DNA from: Phoenix dactylifera
Taxonomy: Eukaryota; Streptophyta; Magnoliopsida; Arecales; Arecaceae
NCBI RefSeq assembly: GCF_009389715.1
Contig: NC_052400.1
Span: 1,426,001 to 1,490,000, forward strand
DNA length: 64,000 bases
Direction of reading: 5' to 3'
A model generated the notes under the pieces. That model had not been told where the DNA came from, ran no database searches, and saw only the letters and a program-made list of their open reading frames with translations. Positions 11,401-21,512 of this stretch are shown in pieces. The translations under genes and the position numbers were made by a program. How positions within the stretch are numbered: position 1 is the stretch's first letter; each line of letters opens with the position of its first letter.

Positions 11401-13859
11401 AGAAAGCCTATTACAGTGAGAGGCGGACCCTCTCCTAAGAGTTAGGCAAGAAAGGAGGTCAGTGCTACTAGTTGAGCATCATTTTTCCTCTCCAAATTGG
11501 ATTAAAAAAGAAGAGAGAGGCAGCTAACAACATAAGTGGGGCCACCATTCAAGTGTATCACTTTTCTCCTCATATGATTAGGAGAGAAGGGGAACAGGCG
11601 GCCACCTGTCTCCTATACAAAAGGTTGGACTGGCCCCTAGGATATCCCATACTCTTTCTTTCTCTAATAACTCCTCTCTCCCTTCTCACTCATATCTTCT
11701 CCCAACACCCCCCCCTACCCCTCTTCCTTCTTTTCTATTGCTTCTGTAATGGATCTAGCATTTGCTGAAACCCTAGGACACCTCTGTGATGGGTGAAGCA
11801 ATTCCAAGCAGATAGTGAGAGTAACAAGTGGAGGTTATGCATGGATCATCTACGGGTATTTGGTTGTGAGATAACCTCGATCGAATCACTTACATTGGGG
11901 CATGAGCAATCATCTAATGTTCTAAATTACTTCGAGATATTTTTGCATGCTACTACCTGATTTGGGCACGTGATGATTATTTTCCTGCTGTACTTCCCCT
12001 TTATCATGCTTTCAATATTGTACCTTAAGAAATGTGGTGTTCTTTGGGTAGAGCATATCACAATGCTTTATACAGAATACATGTCCATTAGTCATCTGAT
12101 AAAAGTATGGTGAATTTCCTTTTCTTTTAGGAATTGTGAATTCAATCGTTCATTTCTAAATTATACCTCATCTATTTGTCTCATTTTCAGTGCACGCAAT
12201 GATGCATTATATGGATGTGATACCTCTACGAAACCAAGCATTGAATAATACAATGAGAATGATCTAAAATATCCTCCTCCAGCATTCCAAGACTTTCTCA
12301 CTATCAACAACAAGGTGAAATGCCAATGAGTTGCTTAATGGAAATAATATCGACTAGCATAAAAAGCAACACAATTATTCTTTTTTCACTAATCACTTCA
12401 AAATGAGATCATGTCATCTTCAAGTTCAAAAGAGTGCAACTAAGTCATATTCTGATGTTTTGTGAAGATGACAATTGGCACAGCAATTAACCTGTTATTT
12501 ACAAAAACATTACCAATTTGGCATTCTAAAGACGGTAGAAAGTAAATGACTGACACTATTGGAGTGGGGGTGGGGGGTTGGGGTGGGGTTTGAGTTGTGG
12601 AGCCCATGATGTGTCTGAGTGGTACCAGAACTTTTGTAGTAATTCAACCTTATAAAGAAGAAATAATAAAAATAGAACTTTTAAAGCATTTGCCTCATCG
12701 AATAGAATCTGGAGCTATACCTGTGCAATATAAGGCACTTGTTTTATCATCTGTACAAACAACATTAATTCATGCATATATGTATGCAAAGAAATATGTT
12801 GGAACCAATTCATGAGGTGCAGATACCAATTTTTGTGAATTTACAAGTAGGAACAAGTATATCTTGTACAGGCTTACATAAAATACAACAGACACATTGA
12901 ATGCTTCTAAATTTATATTACAGAACAGAGCAGGTTTGCCAGGTTTTCATCATCCTGATGAGAACCCTAATACGTCCATATTGTAACAGGACAACTTCAC
13001 AACCAAATTAACTAAGAAGAAGAAGAAGTAACACTAATTCCACTATGGGAAAATGATAATAATAGACCAAATTGAGAACAAGACAGAAAAGGAAATGAGC
13101 ATGAGACTAGGAATTACAATTTACAAACTACAGCCAACACGTACAGTAATTAAGATTAATACAATCAACAAGCAAATTAAGTAAATATAGCAAATAATAG
13201 AACAAGAAAATGAGAGTGGAGTAAAAGCCACCTGTGGGCACGTCATGCGTGAATACTTCCCAGGCTGACAAGAACCACACTTAATTCCTACTTCTGCCAA
13301 CTTAGATTTTAATCGGGCAAGTCGCTCTGTGTCAACCATCTTATCATCCGGCTTTGGCAGATGAACTAACCCACAACCAAAAAAAAAAATGTCAACAATA
13401 CATAGTAACCGATTCAGGTATGATGCTCTAACATTCTGGTAGTTATCGAAGGAAAAAAGATCGAATTTTTAAGCATCACTCGTCCGAGGCACATGAAATT
13501 ACCCATAAAAAGTAACAAAACGTTGAAAAACGAGTCAATTATGATATCTAGACAAATATCTATGTCCTAAAAGGGAAAAAGATTGGATTTTTAAGCTCGG
13601 TACCAGTTTTGTTGACCATGAGCGGGCCAACGGAGAAAAACCTAGCTGATTTCAGGCAAGACGGTAGATATTTGGAGTTGGGACTCCGTGGGCTCTGCAA
13701 GACGAGGCGCCGGTGGGTGTGGAGATGGAGAAGGCGATAAGGGGAACCGGGTACCGCCGCTGCGGCGGAGCATCTCATCGGAATGTGCTTGGAGCCACCC
13801 ATGAGGAAGCTGGAAGGAAGGAGTGTGTGGAGAGAGCGGCGGGGGAGCGGAGGCATCAT
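5452..13859 (-). CDS. TWINKLE: TWINKLE-type organellar DNA primase (TOPRIM part; helicase half not seen)
   Basis: Twelve exons on the minus strand join in phase: 13604-13859, 13232-13365, 9696-9751, 9512-9569, 9303-9413, 8834-8917, 8678-8758, 8498-8563, 8292-8405, 5812-5859, 5615-5700 and 5452-5512 (about 385 codons). Exon 1 encodes a Ser/Arg-rich leader that looks like a dual organellar transit peptide; the first of two adjacent ATGs is at 13859. Exons 2-4 give a zinc ribbon (TCPQCKGG, then CFRAKC). Later exons give the TOPRIM fold: VEGEVDKLSMEEAG supplies the metal-binding Glu and LATDVDPPGQALAEE the Asp-x-Asp pair, followed by WRVKWPKK and KDANE. The family primes and unwinds DNA in plant mitochondria and plastids. 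After KDANE the donor reads GTTTGA, so retention of that intron would stop after one more residue. No helicase exon (GKS-type Walker A) is visible in 1-5451. This may be a primase-only paralogue like Arabidopsis At1g30660, or the rest may lie beyond the window. Confidence 0.9.
7580..7712. repeat. decayed GTACCGG-family repeat in TWINKLE intron
   Basis: The words TGTACCGGTCAGTAC at the left and GGCCGGTACAGCA at the right face each other, like the ends of the GTACCGG inverted-repeat elements elsewhere in the window. No clear ends or target duplication are visible. Confidence 0.5.
9256..9295. repeat. poly-G tract next to a splice donor
   Basis: A nearly uninterrupted G run on the plus strand (C run in the transcript) begins eight bases into the intron that follows exon 5 (donor at 9302). 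It could form a quadruplex on the non-transcript strand, or may be a length-variable site. Confidence 0.8.
9997..10194. mobile_element. hAT-like MITE of the GTACCGG family
   Basis: A 198-bp element in the second intron of the TWINKLE-type gene. It starts CAAGGTCCGACGTACCGG and its other end reads inward as CATGGTCTGCC. It is flanked by an exact 8-bp direct repeat, GTTGAAAT, at 9989-9996 and 10195-10202. The interior is dense in self-complementary GTACCGG and CCGGTAC words. The 8-bp duplication and short CA..GT inverted ends are typical of hAT-superfamily non-autonomous elements; assignment to hAT is inference. Confidence 0.8.
10203..13231. other. remainder of large TWINKLE intron 2
   Basis: About 3 kb of intronic DNA. 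It holds a pyrimidine-rich stretch (about 11640-11740), a G-rich run (about 12562-12592) and text that resembles old retrotransposon sequence, but I found no LTR pair, PBS or protein motif that would let me name an element. Confidence 0.4.
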
Positions 13860-14050
13860 CCGAGGAGGGCTCGCGCCCTCAAGGCCGGAGAGCAGGTGGG
13901 CGAAGACTTGGGAGGAGATGAGGGGGGGGGGGGAAATGGGAAAAGGATTCCGTTTGAAATGAGAGAAATTGCGGTTTTGGGGTTCTTATTTAGGGTTCTC
14001 CGGCCGTGCATCGACCGAATAGGTCTTGGAGTTCAGCCGCTGGATGGCAT
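13860..14050 (-). promoter_or_regulatory. likely 5' UTR/promoter of the TWINKLE-type gene
   Basis: Upstream of the start codon, read on the minus strand, there is a pyrimidine-rich leader with a C run at 13921-13931. At about 13985-13998 the minus strand reads AACCCTAAATAAG, which combines a telo-box-like AACCCTAA with an AT-rich TATA-like stretch. Telo-boxes are common in plant housekeeping promoters. The promoter role here is inference from position and motif only. Confidence 0.35.
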
Positions 14051-16219
14051 TGGTCTCTCGCATCTGCTTTTGTGAGGAGTTAGCCCATTGAGGGATCTTG
14101 AGTTCAGCCAGTTTAGCCCATTCTTAAACCAATACAAGTTGTGCTCAAGGCTCAAGCTCCAACCTTCACAATAGGAGAGACTAAAGTATGCTTCAATATG
14201 GTCAATCTTTGGGGCAGTCCTATATGTGTCCATGGCTCAAAATTATCCACATTAATCCTTACATACTGTATGCAAGCCTAGCATGAAATGGATTTACTTA
14301 GATGAGCATTTTTGCATAAAGCAGTATCCATCTAGTCATATTGCATGACCATAGACCAGCAAGGTAATTCTACATCAATATTGGACCCAACAATAGGCAA
14401 GGCCGATCGAGATCTACAAGTAAAAATTAGTCATCCATTACTCGATTCTAGAAAAATGTTTAGCTTCGACATGGACCTCTATGCAGTACAATACCTCAAA
14501 CAAGATACATAGTGTCATGACTATGATTGACATATACAGAACGCATTTATATTTGTTAGCATTAGGGCATGCGAAATTATTTTTCATCCATCTCTACGAG
14601 CTTATACATGGAATAACCTTCATAGGCTCATGCGTGAGATTTTGTTTAGCAATCTTGGACGAGGTTATGATCTTAATTAATCCAGAGCTAGAAAAATAAT
14701 TGCTATAAAACTTGAAATTGAGATAATGAGACATGGTTGATCAGACATATGAAACCCATGCTGAATAAAAGATTTTACTTGTTGGTATTTGGGATACATA
14801 TCCCTTTTGATAAGCTGGATATTTGATGTATGTATATGCGGATATTTATTAGTTTAATTAAGTTATATTGGATATTTAAAAAGAGGTTTCATAATTTATA
14901 TTTTTGTTTTGGTGTCACTTATTGTTATTTTTAAACTATATTATTATATTAGTGTGAATATGCAGAAATTTTTATCGGGCTATAAAGCTCACAACCCTCT
15001 TTCTTTTTTTTAGAGTTGCAGGTGTGTAGTACTTAGCTATAGTTGAGATCACAGGTGGAAAGGGATGAATAAAAAAAGCATCATTGTTACTAGTTGGATG
15101 AATGAATTTAACTTTATACAAGTTTGTTACTTGTTATGAAATGAGATTATTTTTGTTTAAGGATATTGAGGTGATAATAAATTTTTAAGCCTAGCATATT
15201 TTCTAAGACCCTGCCCTAGAGAGTATACGGCCATGTCACGTAACTGACTCGGGTGATGGGTTTCGGGCGTGACAAATACTATGCCTTAAAATTGCTTATC
15301 AAGTATAGGATATTAGAAACATATTGAACACACTCATATTAAAATTAATTCTTAGAGCATGTATTTTGAACATTTGATATTGCATTATTTATTTCATTCA
15401 TTAATCATTTTTATTATTAAAATTAAATTCTTTGCACTCTCTTCGGGCAAAACAAAAAAAAACAAATAGAGTAGTTCTATTTTTGCAAGAAAAACTACCT
15501 TTGTATCTAAAATCATTGACATCTAGATATAATAGCAGTTTTTCATGCAATGATCATTTCACTTATCAACATTGTGTATCATCTAATATTGTCGTCTGAT
15601 ACAACCTCCTTTGCTTATCCCTACCTTCTTACTAATTTTTTTTGTTAATTAATTACATCATGCTGTATAGTGAAGGTTACTTTCTCGTACTTATAGTGAA
15701 GAAAAGCATTTATATAGTGGTCGTGCACAGACATATGCATAAAAATCCTATGTGGGAGATAATCCATATGAAAAAATAATTAAAATAATTAAAATATCTT
15801 TAATGGATAGATGATTAAAAAGAAATATTTATATGACGATCGCGTTGAGAGACAAAAAAAAAATAATTTTAATATTTTATTTAATTAAAATAACTATGAT
15901 TTTTATTAACGGTGTTAGGAAAACTGTTATATTAGGAATATTTATGAAAAATAGTGTTTTAACAGAATACATAAATAAATATAAATTTTAAAAAAATATT
16001 TATACAAATTTAAATTAAAAAAAAAAAGAAGTATTTATGCAAAAACAACCCTAACATAAACCACGTACAGAAGCCTGTCACAACACATAAAAAGAGGGTG
16101 GGCGTAGGCGAAGCGGTTCCCGGACGCACCCCAAGTATCTCTCCACCGTTATATGGTCGGAATCACCCGCGAAACTGCGGTTCAAACCCTCCTTCCCTCC
16201 CTTCCTCCCTCTCTCTCTC
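14051..16219. other. intergenic region
   Basis: Spacer between the divergently arranged TWINKLE-type gene (minus) and LRR receptor-like gene (plus). It contains the putative solo LTR at 14780-15274. From 15280 to 16060 it is very AT-rich. A pyrimidine-rich leader (CCTTCC and CTCTCT repeats, 16185-16219) immediately precedes the LRR gene start. Confidence 0.5.
14780..15274. mobile_element. putative solo LTR (Gypsy-like)
   Basis: The segment starts TGTTGGTATTTGGG and ends TTTCGGGCGTGACA, matching the usual 5'-TG...CA-3' form and the GGGCGTGACA-type terminus common in monocot Gypsy LTRs. It contains GCTATAAAGC near 14978 as a possible TATA box. I found no matching target duplication (TTACT versus AATAC) and no partner LTR, so this is tentative. 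Confidence 0.4.
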
Positions 16220-19200
16220 ATGGCGCCCACTTCTCTAATTCCCCTGGCCCTCTCTTTCCTCCTCTCCGTCTCCATTAACCCAACCCTACCTTCCTCCCTC
16301 ATCAACGAACTGAACCAACCGCCGCCGCCCGATTTCCCGGCAATAGTCTCCAACAACTGCCTGAAAGACCCCTCCCTCCGTTACTGTAACTCCGCAGCCA
16401 CTGATATCACCAACATCTACAAATCCACCGTCGTTGCCCGACACCTCTGCACCGCATCCAACAACTCCGACTGCAACCTCTCCTTCGCCAAGATCGACCT
16501 CCGCTCCCGTCCAAAGGTCTCACCTTTATACCTCTCCTTCGCCTTCTTCTGGAAGTACTGCCCCTTGTCGGTGCTATCCATCGATCTCTCGAACAATTCG
16601 CTCGATGGCCCGTTCCCATCTGATGTTCTCCAATGTACCCAGATCCATTCGCTCGATATAAGCCTGAACAAGCTCGATGGGACTCTCCCTTTGGAGAACT
16701 TCACCCTCCTATCCAACCTCTCCTTCCTTAACCTGTCCTACAATCACTTCTCGGAAGGCAACATAGAAGGAATCGCATTCTTCGAGCGCTTTAACTCCTC
16801 GAGCTTTCTTCACTCGGGTCTTTTCCCCGGCGACCACCACTACGGGTTCAGAGTCACCACAGCAATCTTATTGCTGATTGGTGTTTTGGTCTCTGTTGTC
16901 TCAGTAGTAGGTTGTTTTGGATGGGTGTTTGTGCGTCGACCGGACCTTTTGCCGTCATTTCTTCGGAGAAGCCAGAAGTTTACACTGGCAATGCTCAAGA
17001 AGTCTACTGATGGGTTTTCAGAGGATAATTTGGTGCGGAGAGGAGAAAGGGGGGAGATTTACAAAGGGAGACTCAGAGGTGGGCTTGAGGTTGAGATTAA
17101 AGTACAAAGAGGGAGGATTTCAGTCGAATCGCGCAGGGCCTTCGATGAAGAGTGCCGGGTTCTTGTGCAATTACGACATAAGAACTTGGTTAAGGTGCTG
17201 GGTTGGTGTAATCAGAGGGAATTAAGGGCTGTAGTGATGGAAAGGATGTGGGTCTGCAGTGTGGAAGGGTGGCTTTTGGGATCGCCGCCATGGAAACAGA
17301 GGCTAAAGGTCTCGATGGGAGTGGTCGAGGCGATGTGTTATCTTCAAGAGCAGCGGCCTTCCGTCGGATATGATCTTAGGACCAGAAATGTGATGCTGAC
17401 CGAAGACAATGAGCCTTTGATTTTGAAGTTCAAGGTTCTGGATCAGAACACCGAATCAACAAGTAAGTACTGAAACAAATGGCTTCTGGGAAATGGTTGT
17501 TTCTTCTCTTTTTTTTTCTTCTGGGTACTGAGTTCTTCTCTTTTTAAGTACTAATAGTAGTTCTAATAGTATTATTATCAGATGTTTTAATCTATTGGAA
17601 CTTATTTCTCTATTTCAAATGGTTTATTCATAGGAGGTCAGCAATAAACATTTTTTACTTACATTTAATTAAATCTCTCCAAGAAGTTAAATAATTTCTT
17701 AGTTTATACTCAATAGCTTATACATATATATACATACCATTAAAGATGGCTGCTTCAGTGATTTCAGCTTTGTGTCATAGATGTGGATAGACTCTCTTTA
17801 TTACCTTAAGTTATTTAGATTACGGAAAATTGCCGGCCTTGTGACATTCTACGAATAGTATTAAAGGCATGCGATCTCAACGAAGTTTTTGGGTGGGGTG
17901 ATCTCCTCCTCCACTTAAAAAAGTCTTCCACGCATGTTTTGACAAAACAATGCTCAATTATAAAAAATAAAGAAAAAGCAAACATGTTCCCGTCCTTAAT
18001 CATGCCAAATGTTTCATATGGCATCTACATTCTTGTATATGCTTATAAAGGAATGAAGAAAATGATCATTTCTATCAAGAAAAAAAAGAAGAAGAAGAAA
18101 ATGATCATCTTCCAATATAATATTTAAGATTAATGTGTTATGGTTGACCCTTTGCTGAGAATGTAGACAAATGATTGCTAATAAGATAACATCTTAGAAC
18201 GTATACATTTTCCATGAGTTTGGTGCAGCACACAAATAATTTTGACAGACACTGCATTGTTTATGCTGACTACACTCCGATTCACCGCAAAGAACTAATA
18301 AGCTAGGCCGATGTGCATCAAGTAAATCATGTGCCCTAATTTAGACCCAATAAGGAGTTTTATTTCTTCTCTTAGAGTTCAAACAGCATTGAAGGAAGAT
18401 TTATAGAAGGTTATTGTTAGGCCTGGTAATATGCATTGTTGATGCTTCCCAAAAGGCCAAGTTCAAGTTATTAGTTGACAGTTACATTACAAGTACTTGA
18501 AGAACAGAGTCTCCAAAAACCAACTACACAGAACAGTGTCATCTCTTGCTATTTTGAGAGAACACCATAAGTGGTATTTTTTCTTAAAAGCGGCAATTTA
18601 TATAGGTCTAACGTAAGTATATCCTGCCAAATCATGAGAGAGTAAAGAGTACAAGGGAGAGAAAATGTCTCCTGTAGATGTCCAGAGGAATTTTCCGAAA
18701 GGCCGGGCGACGAAGGAGGCGACCAGTTTGATGTCCTATTCGCCTCCCGAAACATATGTACTGCCTGAAAGCCGCCTATCAGATGAGAGGATGGCCATCA
18801 CCATACCTATCCACACCTCGGATCCAGTCAATCACCACAGAAGAATCTCCCTCGAGATACACCCACTTGGCTTCGAGGAACCTCCTCGTATAGGACTTAG
18901 ATATGACTAAGAAATCCCTATGCTTTAATTTTGTAAAAGTAATATGTTTTTACTATTTGGTTGCAGACATTTACAAGTTTGGCTTGTTTCTTTTGGAGTT
19001 GGTGACCAACAAGCGTCCGCATGAAGCATTCGAAAGAGGTGAAATGGGGTTGATCGATTGGGTCAGCATGCATTACCCTGGTCATGAGAAGAAGGTAATA
19101 GATGAGAAGATGAAACTCACCAGCACTACATACAAGCAAATAAAACACACCATAGACATCGGACTAGCATGCACTGATCTGTCTGCAGGTCATCTGCCGA

Positions 19201-19250
19201 CTATAAGCCATATTTACAGCACTCTTCGTAAAGTTGTTCATCTTCTCTAG
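16220..19250 (+). CDS. LRR receptor-like pseudokinase
   Basis: Three exons fit in phase: 16220-17462, 18678-18887 and 18967-19250 (578 codons plus stop). The protein has an N-terminal signal peptide (about 1-25), a short Cys-containing region, two to three LRRs (about 116-180, with VLSIDLSNNSLDG and LSFLNLSYNHFSEG), a transmembrane segment (about 213-236) and a kinase-like domain from about 254. The glycine-loop region reads RRGERGEIYKG and the VAIK lysine is kept (VEIK, Lys294). The HRD loop is GYDLRTRN, so Asp and Asn remain but His, Arg and the catalytic-loop Lys are altered. DFG is absent (ILKFKVLDQN). Exon 2 supplies an APE-like SYSPPE and exon 3 IYKFGLFLLELVTNKRP. It probably acts as a plasma-membrane co-receptor or decoy without phosphotransfer. 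The exon 2 boundaries are the weakest part of the model; a decaying gene is the alternative. Confidence 0.78.
17463..18677 (+). other. intron 1 of LRR pseudokinase gene
   Basis: It begins GTAAGTAC and ends TCTCCTGTAG. The interior is AT-rich with a purine run near 18075-18100. No independent gene is seen. Confidence 0.6.
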
Positions 19251-21512
19251 TTCAGACTGCTAAAAGCCATAGAAGACCTCACAAGTAAAGGAAAGAAGAG
19301 CGAGGAGACACAACATGTACATTTCTCATGAAGACAGAGACCATAAGCTTGCGAGCGCCATGGTGATTTGCTGCACTGCAGCAGCCTCCTCCTGTTTTGT
19401 TTCTGTATGCCAATAATTTATGGTGAATGTGAATTGGCTGGAGAATATTTTTTCTTGGTGGTTGGTTCATCTAAGAGTTCTTTGATTATTCCTTGCAAGA
19501 GACTGCCATATATTTTTAGTATCTTGACATGAACCATGGTTTTGAAAAGCTTCAAGTTTGAAAAATGTTTGGCTTGATAAGCTACCACATTTTCAGGGGC
19601 CATATATAGCTATCTGAGAGTTTTTTTGCCATAGTTCTTAAAACAAATTTTCTTAAATCATATTTCTTAAATCATACACGAATAAAACATTGAATGGTTT
19701 TATAGAATTCGTAGTCCATAAATAAGTGTTTAACAGTAGAATGAATAATGATGAAATTATTCTTTTCATAATAAAAATATAATTTTCGTAAATATGAAGT
19801 TCATAGTTCCTAAACGGGCCATTAATATTAAAATATTCATAAAATTATTATTTTATAATAAATTATGGGTATCATAATACCGTATGCTTGATATTTAATT
19901 TTAAGAAAATATAATATCATCAATATTGAGTATCATAAGCATAGAAAATATATAGAAATTTAAAAATTAATATGGAGTGTCAGGATTACTTGCAAGTTCG
20001 AAAACTACTAAGTAGTATAAGATTTAGTTACCTCTTTTGTTTTAGACTTTCAAATTTTACTAGGCGAACCAGCTAAACCTATTTAAAGATATTAAAAGCG
20101 AGATTAATTTTTATTCGAATTATAATAATAAGAAAAAAAAACGGTTGGTCGGATGATAGTGTTTAACAGCTCCAAGCAAGTCAAGTCTAAGCAACTCGAT
20201 CAAGGAATCATTGGGTATAGACTTGATCAGGGCTAAAGTCATTCGACAAGGTTCATCATCAGTGGGTTCCAAGGATACTAATAGGGATGGGATGATCGGT
20301 CCAGTAGGCGGCTTGGGCAGCAAAGTAGTGTAGGATCTCTTTTCAGGAGTCAACTTGAATCCATAGAATAGGGAGATAGAATTTAGTTCATGGATCCATA
20401 AGTCTTCTTAAAGAAAGAAATAGGGAGATGAGAGAGAAATAAGAGAGGGATGGCTCTCTCTCCTCCCCCCCCCCCTCCCTCTTCTTCTCTTCTTCTTTCC
20501 TCTTTCTTTCTTCTTCTTCTTGCAAGTAAGTGGGTGGTTCAAGGTGGTTTCTGTGGCCGAGGTCCAGTAGGTGGCAGTAGGCTATGGAGACATGAGGCGG
20601 AGGGAGGCCGGCGACGACGAGCGGCCGTCCAAAAATCAAACTAAAAATAAGGCGGAGAAAGGGATTTATTGGCTCGGTCATTCTCGGATCCTAGCCTACT
20701 TGCTGGCTGCTGGCGTTCTAGCTCCGATGGAGGCCGATGCAAGAAAAGGGACGAGGCCCTTGGCGACGAACGCCAGCAGCGATGACGGTCAGAAAAAGGG
20801 AGAAGGAGGTGAAATAGAGCAAAATAAGGGATCTTTTTTCTTGAGCAGTTTTTGGTCAATTTCTTGGCCGGCAGCCAAGAATCCTAGTCGTCAGAAGAAG
20901 AAGAAGGAAAGGGGAAGAAGGCTAGGGCATTACCTTGGTTCCGGCAATATCCGACATTCCCAATTTTTGGCGAGCCTAGTGATGGGATGCCATGAGTTTG
21001 AAGGGAGAAAAGAGGGAGAAAGGGTCGAGACACTCGATGGTGGTGGAGGGCTCGTTCTTATAGAGGAGCCCCTATGGTCTTAAGAAAAAAATCAGTATAA
21101 AAATACTATTGCAAATCTTTCCATTTCAGATAGGAGCAAAGATGATGGGAGAACAAAATAAATGATGATATTCTGCATGTTTTTAAACCCTTTAAATGTT
21201 TCTAAATAGAAATTTCAATGTTTTCAAGATATAGGATGAATGCATGAAATAAATATTATGCGAACAGGTTTCTAGCAATAGAACAAAAAAACTTAATTTG
21301 TCTTTTGTTTCTATGACTATGGACTGGATAAATGATTTGAATTACATCCCCTTCATGGTCCACCATATATTTGGGTATTCCAAGGGGGAAAAAAAAAGTC
21401 ACACCACAAACAAGCTTTATTGCGAAGCTTTATTTGGCGGTAATTTAACCTTCCCTCCAATAAACGAATACAAACCCAGCCTCACTTCCATGCCAAGTCC
21501 AGAGGTGTCACC
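19251..21512. other. intergenic region between LRR and PPR genes
   Basis: AT-rich to about 20110. From about 20390 to 21085 it becomes pyrimidine- and purine-skewed, with a C run at 20465-20475. On the minus strand, CTCTATAAGAACGAGCC near 21045-21065 looks like a TATA box followed by a leader, and the following 1 kb reads like a decayed LTR or leader region, but no coding domain or LTR pair could be identified. Confidence 0.45.
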
